Assembly: GCF_905171765.1 (NCBI RefSeq)
Contig: NC_053391.1
Coordinates: 106,986,644 to 107,050,643, forward strand
Origin: Bufo bufo
Lineage: Eukaryota; Chordata; Amphibia; Anura; Bufonidae
DNA: 64,000 bases
Reading direction: 5' to 3'
The number at the start of each line of letters is the position of its first letter. The stretch's first letter is position 1. Positions 12,801 through 24,250 of this stretch are shown here, piece after piece. The translations under genes were made by a program, and so were the position numbers. The notes beneath the pieces are model-generated. The model saw only the letters and a list, made by a program, of their open reading frames with translations. It was not told where the DNA came from and did no database searches.

Positions 12801-13831
12801 GAAAACACTTAGGGCGATGATGGAAGAGGAGGTGGCCCAGGAGGAAGAGGAGGAAGAGAGGTCATTTTTAGCACTTTCAGGCCAGTCTCTTCGAAGTGAC
12901 TCACAGGGAGGTTTTTTGCAACACCAGAGGCCAGGTACAAATGTGGCCAGACAGGGCCCACTACTGGAGGACGAGGAGGACGAGGATGAGGAGGAGGTGG
13001 AGGAGGATGAGGATGAAGCATGTTCACAGCGGGGTGGCACCCAAAGCAGCTCGGGCCCATCACTGGTGCGTGGCTGGGGGGAAACACAGGACGATGACGA
13101 TACGCCTCCCACAGAGGACAGCTTGTCCTTACCTCTGGGCAGCCTGGCACACATGAGCGACTACATGCTGCAGTGCCTGCGCAACGACAGCAGAGTTGCC
13201 CACATTTTAAAGTGTGCGGACTACTGGGTTGCCACCCTGCTGGATCCCCGGTACAAAGACAATGTGCCCACCTTACTTCCTACACTGGAGCGTGATAGGA
13301 AGATGCGCGAGTACAAGCGCACGTTGGTAGACGCGCTACTGAGAGCATTCCAAAATGTCACAGGGGAACCAGTGAAAGGCGAAGGCAGAGGAGGAGCAAG
13401 AGGTCGCCAACGCAGCTGTGTCACGGCCAGCTCCTCTGAGGGCAGGGTTAGCATGGCAGAGATGTGGAAAAGTTTTGCCACAGCTAACTGCACCACCACC
13501 TGATACGGAACGTGTTAGCAGGAGGCAACATTTCACTAACATGGTGGAACAGTACCTGTGCACACCCCTCCACGTACTGACTGATGTTTCGGCCCCATTC
13601 AACTTCTGGGTCTCCAAATTGTCCACGTGGCCAGAGCTAGCCTTTTATGCCTTGGAGGTGCTGGCCTGCCCGGCGGCCAGCGTTTTGTCTGAACGTGTAT
13701 TCAGCACGGCAGGGGGCGTCATTACAGACAAACGCAGCCGCCTGTCTACAGCCAATGTTGACAAGCTGACGTTCATAAAAATGAACCAGGCATGGATCCC
13801 ACAGGACCTGTCCATCCCTTGTGCAGATTAG
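9872..13831 (+). pseudogene. hAT2 transposase gene (BED finger, RNase H-like core, dimerisation domain)
   Basis: A nearly full-length but broken hAT transposase. It starts with ATG at 9872 (MRKTTSKGRGRGHGRGG), shifts frame near 10320, and continues through an acidic stretch (DEVLDPTWNEG) into a BED zinc finger: SLAWHFFKQCADD, then VVCTLCHQ, then TTCMTRHLHAKHE, giving the Cys-Cys-His-His set. A solo LTR splits the Ala/Ser-rich linker (10970-11508). After it come SISQTFERKRKFP, the first catalytic Asp in LTTDTWTS (about 11920), the second in VVCDNG (about 12310), followed at once by a stop (12320-12322), then HIPCLAHVLNLVV, RWNSTLHML, a long Glu-rich loop, LDPRYKDN and the C-terminal SERVFSTAGG with the conserved Glu. 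Further frameshifts occur near 12560 and 13490. The natural stop follows DLSIPCAD at about 13831. Known role of the family: cut-and-paste transposition with 8-bp target duplications. This copy is inactive. Confidence 0.9.
10970..11508. mobile_element. Solo LTR inserted in the hAT2 transposase
   Basis: A 539-bp segment begins TGTCAC and ends GTGACA (the TG...CA rule with a 6-bp inverted end) and is flanked by a perfect 5-bp duplication CTCGG (10965-10969 and 11509-11513). Removing it with one CTCGG rejoins the Ala/Ser-rich linker of the transposase in frame. No internal retrovirus-like coding sequence remains, so this is what recombination between two LTRs leaves behind. The family cannot be named from the LTR alone. 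Confidence 0.85.
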
Positions 13832-13944
13832 ACATTAACTACCTCCCCTTAACAATATATTATTGTACTCCAGGGCACTTCCTCATTCAATCCTATTTTT
13901 ATTTTCATTTTACCATTATATTGCGGGGCAACCGAAAGTTGAAT

Positions 13945-14665
13945 GAACCTCTCCTCTGTCTGGGTGCCGGGGCCTAAATATGTGACAGTGGCCTGTTCCA
14001 GTGGTGGGTGACGTGAAGCCTGATTCTCTGCTATGACATGAAGACTGATTCTGTGCTGACATGAAGCCAGATTCTCTGTTACGGGACCTCTCTCCTCTGT
14101 CTGGGTGCCGGGGCCTAAATATGTGACAGTGGCCTGTTCCAGTGGTGGGTGACGTGAAGCCTGATTCTCTGCTATGACATGAAGACTGATTCTGTGCTGA
14201 CATGAAGCCAGATTCTCTGTTACGGGACCTCTCTCCTCTGTCTGGGTGCCTGGGCCTAAATATGTGACAGTGGCCTGTTCCAGTGGTGGGTGACGTGAAG
14301 CCTGATTCTCTGCTATGACATGCAGACTGATTCTCTGCTGACATGAAGCCAGATTCTCTGTTACGGGACCTCTCTCCTCTGCCTGGGTGCCTGGGCCTAA
14401 ATATCTGACAATGGACTGTTCCAGTGTTGGGTGACGTAAAGCCTGATTCTCTGCTATGACATGCAGACTGATTCTCTGCTGACATGAAGCCAGATTCTCT
14501 GTTACGGGACCTCTCTCCTCTGCCTGGGTGCCGGGGCCTAAATATATGACAATGGACTGTTACAGTGGTGGGTGACGTGAAGCCAGATTCTCTGCTATGG
14601 CATGAAGACTGATTCTCTGCTGATGTGAAGCCAGATTCTCTGCTATGGGACCTCTCTCCAATTGA
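13945..14665 (+). repeat. 141-bp tandem repeat, 3' region of hAT2
   Basis: About five copies; CTCCTCTGTCTGGGTGCC recurs at 13951, 14092 and 14233, a period of 141 bp. It lies between the transposase stop and the right terminus. The antisense frame through it is open only because 141 is divisible by three. Confidence 0.9.
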
Positions 14666-15269
14666 TATTGGTTTATTTTTATATATTTTATTTTTATTTT
14701 AATTCATTTCCCTATCCACATTTGTTTGCAGGGGATTTACCTACATGTTGCTGCCTTTTGCAGCCCTCTAGCTCTTTCCTGGGCTGTTTTACAGCCTTTT
14801 TAGTGCCGAAAAGTTCGGGTCCCCATTGACTTCAATGGGGTTCGGGTTCGGGACGAAGTTTGGGTCGGGTTCGGATCCCGAACCCGAACATTTCCGGGAA
14901 GTTCAGCCGAACTTCTCGAACCCGAACATCCAGGTGTTCGCTCAACTCTAATTTCGATTTCAACTTGGACCTGGTTTACTATGGTTGGCTTGGTAGAATT
15001 AGCGAATATGACGAATGTATTCATCATATTCCACAAAACGAATATAACGAATGTATTCGTCATATTCCACAAAACGAAGATAACGAAGTATTCTACATCT
15101 TCGTTTTAGCTACCTATTTATCAACTTCGCTAATTCTAGCAATCATATAGGAAAGTTTACTATAGAGACAGCTAAGTTTAATTCGCTATGCGATTATATT
15201 ACTTTGCTTTTTTTAAATGAATAGAATATTTATAATAATTATCAGGTATTATAATTATTCAATTTTTTT

Positions 15270-15370
15270 AGAAATGCCAGAGCTCCTCCTACTGGTAAGT
15301 GACAGGTCTGTGCTATAGGCATTGCGCCGCACAGACCTTTCACTTACCAGTAGGAGGAGCCCCCCCGCCG
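15270..15370. repeat. Hairpin in the AT-rich element
   Basis: GCTCCTCCTACTGGTAAGTG and its reverse complement enclose a short loop containing GCTATAGGCATTGCG. This is a near-perfect hairpin of about 30-bp arms. It is repeated at about 19875-19965 in the second duplication copy. Confidence 0.75.
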
Positions 15371-15540
15371 GTCACAGACATTGCAGCTCGCAGGTAAGTA
15401 TAATGCTTCTATTTATTGCTAAGTAACCATGGCAGCCAAGACTGCAATAGCGTCTTGGCTGCCATGGTAACCGATCGGAGCCCCAGCGATTTAAACTGGG
15501 ACTCCGATCGGTACTCTCCGCTGCCACCAATAATGGGGGG

Positions 15541-15866
15541 GGGGGGGGGGGATTTTAATTAGGGGGGGAAAGAGGGGAGGCCGCACTGGTCACATTTAAT
15601 ACTGGGAATCCGCACTGGCCACCAATGAATATAGAGGGAGGGGGGCCGCACTGGTCACATTTAATACTGGGGAGGGAGGGAGGGGGGCCGCACTGGCCAC
15701 CAATGAATATAGAGGGAGGGGGGGCCGCACTGGTCACAATTAATACTGGGGAGGGAGGGAGGGGGGGCCGCACTGGCCACCAATGAATATAGAGGGAGGG
15801 GGGTCGCACTGGTCACATTTAATACTGGGGAGGGAGGGGGGGCCGCACTGGCCACCAATGAGTTGA
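15541..15866. repeat. G-rich minisatellite
   Basis: Alternating GGCCGCACTGGCCACCAATG and GGCCGCACTGGTCACA blocks separated by GGGAGGG runs, preceded by a poly-G tract. The array recurs in shorter form at 20136-20456. A related CCACCAATGA motif and the segment before it (ACCATGGCAGCCA...) also occur in the MITE at 49872-51298. The Pro-rich antisense frames across it are not genes. Confidence 0.85.
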
Positions 15867-15889
15867 ATACAGGAGGGGGCAGTCATGTA

Positions 15890-17030
15890 CACAGTTCTCA
15901 GTATATTCTAACTTGAAGCGTCCCCATCACCATGGGAATGCCTCTGTGTTAGAATATACTGTCGGATCTGAGTTTCACGATGTAACTCAAATCCGATGGT
16001 ATATTCTAACATAGAGGTGTTCCCATGGTGATGGGGACGCTTCAAGTTAAAATATACCATCAGATTGGAGAAAACTCCGATCTGATGGTATATTAATAGG
16101 GGACTGAAAGTCAATGGGAGACGGATGTTGAAATCGCCATGCGATTACTTCGAGTTATATTAATCGCATTGCGATTTCAACTTGGACCTGGTTTACTATG
16201 GTTGGCTTGGTAGAATTAGCGAATATGACGAATATATTCGTTATATTCCACAAAACGAAGATAACGAAGTATTCTGCATCTACGTTTTAGCTACCTATTC
16301 GTCAACTTCGCTAATTCTAGCAATCATATAGGAAAGTTTACTATAGAGACAGCTAAGTTTAATTCGCTATGCGATTATATGACTGCTTTTTAAAAAAAAT
16401 AAATAGAATAATTATAATACCTGATAATTATTATAATTATTCTATTTATAAAAAAAAGCAAAGTAATATAAATCGCATTGCGAATTAAACTTAGCTGTCT
16501 CTACAGTAAACTTTCCTATATGATTGCTAGAATTAGCGAAGTTGATGAATAGGTAGCTAAAACGAAGATGCAGAATACTTCGTTATCTTCGTTTTGTGAA
16601 ATATGACAAATACATTCGTTATATTCGTTTTGTGGAATATGACGAATACATTCGTCATATTCGCTAATTCTACCAAGCCAACCATAGTAAACCAGGTCCA
16701 AGTGGAAATCGCAATTCGATTAATTCAAGGTCTAATAATCGAATTTCGATTTTAACTTAGCACTGCTATATTCCATATTAGGCTAGAATTAACGAATATG
16801 GAATATAGCAGTGCTAAGTTAAAATCGAAATTCGATTATTATAACTTGAATTAATCGCATTGCTATTTCAATAGGAGAGTAGCCTTTAAGTTAAAATCGC
16901 AATACGCGATTATTTAAATCGCATATTAATCGCGATAACAAGAATAATGACGAATATTCGATTTTGACGAATATAAAACGAATATTCTATCGAATATTCG
17001 CGAATTTCGTCAAAATCGAATATGGCACCT
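15890..17030. repeat. Large inverted repeats of the AT-rich element
   Basis: Two nested inverted repeats. At 15900-16100, CCCATCACCATGGGAA and neighbouring sequence face their reverse complement. At 16140-16430, the segment with GACCTGGTTTACTATGG is reversed at 16430-16730 about an AT-rich centre. A third pair (TTAACTTAGCACTGCTATAT) lies at 16750-16830. Such foldback structure is typical of non-autonomous DNA elements. No gene is seen. The same structure is present at 20460-21600. Confidence 0.8.
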
Positions 17031-17354
17031 GCCGCTCATCACTATCCCTCAGGACTTTTCCATACCTTGTGCAGAATAGACATGTATACCGGCACTAAGC
17101 AGCCATTGGTATACTGCAGCGCAATTGCTCATGTTTGTATTTTGGATATTTCACACTCTTTTGGAGTGTACCTTAATTTTACAAAATTAAATTAAAACCA
17201 AAAACCTGTGTTGGCTATCTCGTCCTCCACCGCCGCTTCCACCTACTCCGCTACGTCCACCGCCTCCTCAAACTCCTACTTCATATGGAACTCCACCTCA
17301 TAAACCCATTTTGTTTTTTTTGTACGTGTTTTATTTTATTTCATTACACTACTT

Positions 17355-18260
17355 TGTAATTTACATTTTCTGGTGAAATTAACCAATTATTGGTGTATAG
17401 TACCACTGCTATACATTGTAGGCCGGTTAAAAAAATAAAATAAATTGTCATTAACATTTTCGGGTAATATTCACCAATTTTTGGGTGTATAGTACCACTG
17501 CTATACCTAGTATGACGGTTAAAAAAAATAAAAAAATTGTCATTAACAATTTCTGGTGAAATTCACCAATTTTTGGGTGTATTGTACCACTGCTATACCT
17601 AGTAGGCCGGTTAACAAAAAATATATATTTGTCAGTTACATTTTCAGTTGAAATTCAACAATTTTGGGGTGTGAAGTACCACTGCTATACCTAGTAGACA
17701 GGTTAAACAATAAAAAAAATTGTCTCTTACATTTTATGGTGAAATTCACTAATTTTTGGGTGTGATATACCGCTGCTATACCTAGTAGGCTGGTTAACAA
17801 AAATAATTAAAATAGTCAGTTACATTTTCTGCTGAAATTCAGCATTTTTTTTGGTGTGAAGTACCGCTGCTATACCCAGTAGACCGGTAAAAAAAATAAA
17901 AATTGGCAGTTACAGTTTATAGTGAAATTCAGCAATTTTTTGGTGTGATGTACCGCTGTTATTATTAGACCGGTAAAAAGACCGGTAAAAAAAAAAAATA
18001 ACATTTGTTACATTTTAGGGTCAAATTCACCAATTTTTGGGTGTAATATACCCCTCCTCTACCTAGTTGACAGCTTAATAAATTTCAATAATTTTATTTT
18101 ACTTTTTCGGGTGACAATAAACAATTGTTTTCTGTCAAAGACCCCTGCTCTACCAAGTAGACAGGTTAATTAATTTCTGTAATTTTTCTGTTACATTCTT
18201 GGGTTGACATTATACAATTTTAGACGTGAATAAACCCCTGCTCTGCATAGGTGACAGGGA
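17355..18260 (+). repeat. About 90-bp tandem repeat, 3' region of hAT1
   Basis: Around ten diverged units, each with a GGTGTATAGTACCACTGCTA core and an A-rich spacer. The duplicated copy at 21915-22740 lacks one unit. A separate short CCCACATTT repeat follows at 18330-18510. No coding sequence is seen. Confidence 0.85.
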
Positions 18261-18734
18261 ATAAAATTTCTGAAATGTTTCTTTAATTGATGCGCGCCAC
18301 CTCCTTTGATTTAATGCTTAAACTTAAGCAAGTTGTACCACATTTAAGCTTCAATACTTTGTCCCACATTTCCGCTATACTCTTTTGGCCAACATTTGCG
18401 CCTCAATAGCTTTTCCCACAATTCCGCTTGACTCTTTTGGCCCACATTTGGGCTTCTGTAATTTGTCCCACATTTGCGCCTCAATAACTTTTCCCACATT
18501 TCTTCTTGATCCCAAATTTTTTAAATAAATTTATCTCCCTTAAATTTGGTCTCTTTTTCTCACGCTCCCTCTCCGGCCTGGAACCCTGATTCCCCACCAC
18601 CTGTAATCACCATGGTAGGCGCATAAAAGAACATCGAAAGTTGATAGAGCAGATATCAAATTGGATCGTGAACATCACGGGGACGTGCGACATGGTGGGT
18701 GGGGCAGTAAGTATGCACACGCCTACACGAACTA

Positions 18735-18880
18735 ACTGACAGGGGTCAGCCCCTGCAACTTCTGGGTCTCCAAATTGGGCACATGGCCTGAGCTTGCCCT
18801 TTACGCCTTGGAGGTGCTGGCCTGCCCTGCAGCTGGTGTATTGTCTGAACGTGTGTTTAGCATGACTGGAGGGTTATATT
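18735..18880 (+). pseudogene. hAT transposase C-terminal remnant
   Basis: Conceptually gives NFWVSKLGTWPELA-like sequence, then ALYALEVLACPAAGVLSERVFS with a frameshift before it, followed by decay. It is a second, degraded copy of the hAT1 C-terminus downstream of the first. The CT-rich segment following it is also a diverged copy of 17200-17300, so hAT1 seems to contain an old internal duplication. The younger tandem duplicate is at 23190-23335. Confidence 0.75.
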
Positions 18881-19455
18881 TCCCAATGTTTTGGGGTGTA
18901 CCATAATTTAAAAAAATATATAAATAAATTTAAAACAAAAAAGCAGTGTAGGCTACCTCCTCCTCCTCCACCGCCACTTCCACCTACCCTGCCACATCCA
19001 CCGCCTCCTCAACCTCCTTCTCCATATGGACCTGGTCCTTTAGATCAAGAATATTATTTTTTATTTTTAAGTATTTTATGTTATTTTAAGTCATTTCCCT
19101 ATCCAAATTTTTTTGCAGAGCACTTGCCATGCTCTTAACCGCCATTTGCAGCCCTCTAGCCCTTTCCATGACATTTTTACAGCTATTTTAGTGCTCAAAA
19201 CTTAGGGTCCCCATTGACTTCAATGGGGTTCGGGTTAAGTGCGGGTCAAGTTCGGGTCCTGAACTCGAACTTTTTTCCGAAGTTCGGCCGAACCCATCGA
19301 ACCCAAACATCCAGGTGTCCGCTCAACTCTAGTTACAAAGTATATGAAGGAGGATAAAAGCAAGGCATATATACACTGGATAGAACACCTACAAAAAGAT
19401 GTTAAGTCTGAAATCTCTATTGAGTCCCTTGAAATTTGAAAATCCATTGAAGTTC

Positions 19456-22400
19456 AAGTTTGGGTCGGGTTCGGATCCCGAACCCGAACATTTCCGGGAA
19501 GTTCAGCCGAACTTCTCGAACCCGAACATCCAGGTGTTCGCTCAACTCTAATTTCGATTTCAACTTGGACCTGGTTTACTATGGTTGGCTTGGTAGAATT
19601 AGCGAATATGACGAATGTATTCATCATATTCCACAAAACGAATATAACGAATGTATTCGTCATATTCCACAAAACGAAGATAACGAAGTATTCTACATCT
19701 TCGTTTTAGCTACCTATTTATCAACTTCGCTAATTCTAGCAATCATATAGGAAAGTTTACTATAGAGACAGCTAAGTTTAATTCGCTATGCGATTATATT
19801 ACTTTGCTTTTTTTAAATAAATTGAATAATTATAATAATTATCAGGTATTATAATTATTAAATTTTTTTAGAAATGCCAGAGCTCCTCCTACTGGTAAGT
19901 GACAGGTCTGTGCTATAGGCATTGCGCCGCACAGACCTTTCACTTACCAGTAGGAGGAGCCCCCCCGCCGGTCACAGACATTGCAGCTCGCAGGTAAGTA
20001 TAATGCTTCTATTTATTGCTAAGTAACCATGGCAGCCAAGACTGCAATAGCGTCTTGGCTGCCATGGTAACCGATCGGAGCCCCAGCGATTTAAACTGGG
20101 ACTCCGATCGGTACTCTCCGCTGCCACCAATAATGGGGGGGGGGGGATGATTTTAATTAGGGGGGAAAGAGGGGAGGCCGCACTGGTCACATTTAATACT
20201 GGGAATCCGCACTGGCCACCAATGAATATAGAGGGAGGGGGGCCGCACTGGTCACATTTAATACTGGGGAGGGAGGGGGGCCGCACTGGCCACCAATGAA
20301 TATAGAGGGAGGGGGGCCGCACTGGTCACAATTAATACTGGGGAGGGAGGGAGGGGGGGGCCGCACTGGCCACCAATGAATATAGAGGGAGGGGGGTCGC
20401 ACTGGTCACATTTAATACTGGGGAGGGAGGGGGGGCCGCACTGGCCACCAATGAGTTCTCAGTATATTCTAACTTGAAGCGTCCCCATCACCATGGGAAT
20501 GCCTCTGTGTTAGAATATACTGTCGGATCTGAGTTTCACGATGTAACTCAAATCCGATGGTATATTCTAACATAGAGGTGTTCCCATGGTGATGGGGACG
20601 CTTCAAGTTAAAATATACCATCGGATTGGAGAAAACTCCGATCTGATGGTATATTAATAGGGGACTGAAAGTCAATGGGAGACGGATGTTGAAATCGCCA
20701 TGCGATTACTTCGAGTTATATTAATCGCATTGCGATTTCAACTTGGACCTGGTTTACTATGGTTGGCTTGGTAGAATTAGCGAATATGACGAATATATTC
20801 GTTATATTCCACAAAACGAAGATAACGAAGTATTCTGCATCTACGTTTTAGCTACCTATTCGTCAACTTCGCTAATTCTAGCAATCATATAGGAAAGTTT
20901 ACTATAGAGACAGCTAAGTTTAATTCGCTATGCGATTATATGACTGCTTTTTAAAAAAAATAAATAGAATAATTATAATACCTGATAATTATTATAATTA
21001 TTCTATTTATAAAAAAAAGCAAAGTAATATAAATCGCATTGCGAATTAAACTTAGCTGTCTCTACAGTAAACTTTCCTATATGATTGCTAGAATTAGCGA
21101 AGTTGATGAATAGGTAGCTAAAACGAAGATGCAGAATACTTCGTTATCTTCGTTTTGTGAAATATGACAAATACATTCGTTATATTCGTTTTGTGGAATA
21201 TGACGAATACATTCGTCATATTCGCTAATTCTACCAAGCCAACCATAGTAAACCAGGTCCAAGTGGAAATCGCAATTCGATTAATTCAAGGTCTAATAAT
21301 CGAATTTCGATTTTAACTTAGCACTGCTATATTCCATATTAGGCTAGAATTAACGAATATGGAATATAGCAGTGCTAAGTTAAAATCGAAATTCGATTAT
21401 TATAACTTGAATTAATCGCATTGCTATTTCAATAGGAGAGTAGCCTTTAAGTTAAAATCGCAATACGCGATTATTTAAATCGCATATTAATCGCGATAAC
21501 AAGAATAATGACGAATATTCGATTTTGACGAATATAAAACGAATATTCTATCGAATATTCGCGAATTTCGTCAAAATCGAATATGGCACCTGCCGCTCAT
21601 CACTATCCCTCAGGACTTTTCCATACCTTGTGCAGAATAGACATGTATACCGGCACTAAGCAGCCATTGGTATACTGCAGCGCAATTGCTCATGTTTGTA
21701 TTTTGGATATTTCACACTCTTTTGGAGTGTACCTTAATTTTACAAAATTAAATTAAAACCAAAAACCTGTGTTGGCTATCTCGTCCTCCACCGCCGCTTC
21801 CACCTACTCCGCTACGTCCACCGCCTCCTCAAACTCCTACTTCATATGGAACTCCACCTCATAAACCCATTTTGTTTTTTTTGTACGTGTTTTATTTTAT
21901 TTCATTACACTACTTTGTAATTTACATTTTCTGGTGAAATTAACCAATTATTGGTGTATAGTACCACTGCTATACATTGTAGGCCGGTTAAAAAAATAAA
22001 ATAAATTGTCATTAACATTTTCGGGTAATATTCACCAATTTTTGGGTGTATAGTACCACTGCTATACCTAGTATGACGGTTAACAAAAAATATATATTTG
22101 TCAGTTACATTTTCAGTTGAAATTCAACAATTTTGGGGTGTGAAGTACCACTGCTATACCTAGTAGACAGGTTAAACAATAAAAAAATTTGTCTCTTACA
22201 TTTTATGGTGAAATTCACTAATTTTTGGGTGTGATATACCGCTGCTATACCTAGTAGGCTGGTTAACAAAAATAATTAAAATAGTCAGTTACATTTTCTG
22301 CTGAAATTCAGCATTTTTTTTTGGTGTGAAGTACCGCTGCTATACCCAGTAGACCGGTAAAAAAAATAAAAATTGGCAGTTACAGTTTATAGTGAAATTC

Positions 22401-23924
22401 AGCAATTTTTTGGTGTGATGTACCGCTGTTATTATTAGACCGGTAAAAAGACCGGTAAAAAAAAAAAAATAACATTTGTTACATTTTAGGGTCAAATTCA
22501 CCAATTTTTGGGTGTAATATACCCCTCCTCTACCTAGTTGACAGCTTAATAAATTTCAATAATTTTATTTTACTTTTTCGGGTGACAATAAACAATTGTT
22601 TTCTGTCAAAGACCCCTGCTCTACCAAGTAGACAGGTTAATTAATTTCTGTAATTTTTCTGTTACATTCTTGGGTTGACATTATACAATTTTAGACGTGA
22701 ATAAACCCCTGCTCTGCATAGGTGACAGGGAATAAAATTTCTGAAATGTTTCTTTAATTGATGCGCGCCACCTCCTTTGATTTAATGCTTAAACTTAAGC
22801 AAGTTGTACCACATTTAAGCTTCAATACTTTGTCCCACATTTCCGCTATACTCTTTTGGCCAACATTTGCGCCTCAATAGCTTTTCCCACAATTCCGCTT
22901 GACTCTTTTGGCCCACATTTGGGCTTCTGTAATTTGTCCCACATTTGCGCCTCAATAACTTTTCCCACATTTCTTCTTGATCCCAAATTTTTTAAATAAA
23001 TTTATCTCCCTTAAATTTGATCTCTTTTTCTCACGCTCCCTCTCCGGCCTGGAACCCTGATTCCCCACCACCTGTAATCACCATGGTAGGCGCATAAAAG
23101 AACATCGAAAGTTGATAGAGCAGATATCAAATTGGATCGTGAACATCACGGGGACGTGCGACATGGTGGGTGGGGCAGTAAGTATGCACACGCCTACACG
23201 AACTAACTGACAGGGGTCAGCCCCTGCAACTTCTGGGTCTCCAAATTGGGCACATGGCCTGAGCTTGCCCTTTACGCCTTGGAGGTGCTGGCCTGCCCTG
23301 CAGCTGGTGTATTGTCTGAACGTGTGTTTAGCACGACTGGAGGGTTATATTTCCCAATGTTTTGGGGTGTACCATAATTTAAAAAAATATAAATAAATTT
23401 AAAACAAAAAAGCAGTGTAGGCTACCTCCTCCTCCTCCACCGCCACTTCCACCTACACCGCCACATCCACCGCCTCCTCAACCTCCTTCTCCATATGGAC
23501 CTGGTCCTTTAGATCAAGAATATTATTTTTTATTTTTAAGTATTTTATGTTATTTTAAGTCATTTCCCTATCCAAATTTTTTTGCAGAGCACTTGCCATG
23601 CTCTTAACCGCCATTTGCAGCCCTCTAGCCCTTTCCATGACATTTTTACAGCTATTTTAGTGCTCAAAACTTAGGGTCCCCATTGACTTCAATGGGGTTC
23701 GGGTTAAGTGCGGGTCAAGTTCGGGTCCTGAACTCGAACTTTTTTCCGAAGTTCGGCCGAACCCATCGAACCCAAACATCCAGGTGTCCGCTCAACTCTA
23801 GTTGCAAAGTATATGAAGGAGGATAAAAGCAAGGCATATATACACTGGATAGAACACCTACAAAAAGATGTTAAGTCTGAAATCTCTATTGAGTCCCTTG
23901 AAATTTGAAAATCCATTGAAGTTC
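19456..23924. repeat. 4.6-kb tandem segmental duplication, copy 2
   Basis: Second copy, 4469 bp. It differs from copy 1 by scattered substitutions, one missing unit of the hAT1 3' repeat (near 22080), a shorter G tract at about 20136 and shorter G-rich minisatellite. Internal landmarks are the hAT2 right end at 19550, the AT-rich element end at 21605, the hAT1 right end at 23800 and a hAT C-terminal remnant at 23190-23335. The sequence then continues into the rest of PLE1. Confidence 0.9.
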
Positions 23925-24250
23925 AAGTTTTTTCAGCAATGTTTCACGATTACCTCCCCTCTTGGGTTGTGTAACTCCATCTATGATCAAAAATTTCAGT
24001 TGGGAAACACTGTGTTTGTATTTCACAAAATGTTCAGAGACTGGTAATTCAAGAACAGAGTTGCGTATTTTGGATTTGTGTTGAATGATTATTTTTTTAG
24101 CTTCCTCTGTAGTTTCCCCTACATATAACAAACCACAAGGGCACTGGAGGACATATATCACATAGGAGGAACTACAAGTATAGTGTCCTCGGATGTGATA
24201 TCAGGCTCCCGTCCGGTGATGTGCAAAAGAGTTACCCCTGATAAATGACA
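23886..24250 (-). pseudogene. PLE1 GIY-YIG endonuclease
   Basis: C-terminal endonuclease of the PLE1 minus copy, in a different frame from the reverse transcriptase because of indels. It shows YVIYVLQCPCGLLYVGETTE, the GIY-YIG core in its Penelope form, then a helical segment (AKKIIIQHKSKIRN), SEHFVKYKH and a C-terminal RETLLKKLELQWIF. This nuclease family nicks target DNA and primes reverse transcription. The region is absent from the second PLE1 block, which starts inside it at 34788. Confidence 0.85.

Larger units (their letters stand above)
3853..14950 (+). mobile_element. hAT2, 11.1-kb hAT transposon
   Basis: The termini are TAGGGATGAGCGAACCCGAAC at the left and, read inward from the right, TAGAGTTGAGCGAACACC. 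The flanking 8 bp are ATTGCGAT (3845-3852) and ATTTCGAT (14951-14958), a hAT-length target duplication with one mismatch. An uninterrupted version of the target (ATTGCGATTTCAACTTGG) is present at about 16160. Order inside: left terminus, 78-bp repeats, 294-bp satellite, transposase gene split by a solo LTR, 141-bp repeats, right terminus. At 11 kb it is long for a hAT, mostly because of the satellite. The last 95 bp are repeated at 19456-19550 by the later tandem duplication. Confidence 0.9.
3377..17044. mobile_element. AT-rich hAT-type non-autonomous element inserted in hAT1 (itself interrupted by hAT2)
   Basis: The element begins TAGTGTTGAGCGCGAATATT and ends with the reverse complement of TAGTGATGAGCGGCAGGTG. 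It is bounded by a perfect 8-bp target duplication TCCCTCAG (3369-3376 and 17045-17052). Removing it restores the hAT1 reading frame (IPQ followed by DFSIPCAE), which confirms the borders. Its own sequence is 3377-3852 and 14951-17044: many ATTCG/CGAAT motifs, large inverted repeats and a G-rich minisatellite. No coding capacity is seen. The 402-bp element at 40760-41161 has the same termini in opposite orientation, so they form one family. Confidence 0.85.
17045..19331 (+). mobile_element. hAT1, 3' part and right terminus
   Basis: Continues hAT1 after the 3377-17044 insertion. It starts with the true end of the transposase (QDFSIPCAE then stop at about 17078), then a Pro-coding CT-rich stretch, tandem repeats, a second decayed transposase C-terminus (18735-18880), a second CT-rich stretch and the subterminal sequence shared with hAT2 (CCCATTGACTTCAATGGGGTTC). 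The right terminus reads inward TAGAGTTGAGCGGACACCTGG and ends at 19331, with PLE1 sequence immediately after it. The duplicate of this part is 21646-23800. Confidence 0.85.
14856..19455. repeat. 4.6-kb tandem segmental duplication, copy 1
   Basis: This 4600-bp block is followed directly by a near-identical block (19456-23924). Both breakpoints fall at AAGTTT (14856, 19456 and 23925), a 6-bp microhomology. The block contains the last 95 bp of hAT2, the right part of the AT-rich element, the 3' part of hAT1 and the first about 120 bp of PLE1. The duplication is therefore younger than all four insertions. Confidence 0.9.

Noticed and set aside
13916..14485. 189-codon minus-strand frame with an internal repeat
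   Set aside because: Antisense to the 141-bp tandem repeat of hAT2; the period is divisible by three.
15555..15858. Pro/Trp-rich minus-strand frames
   Set aside because: They follow the G-rich minisatellite and recur in the duplicated copy with altered length.
14800..16701. Small frames with NEYNECI-type repeats
   Set aside because: They lie in the CGAATATGACGAATG-like inverted repeats of the AT-rich element and appear on both strands.
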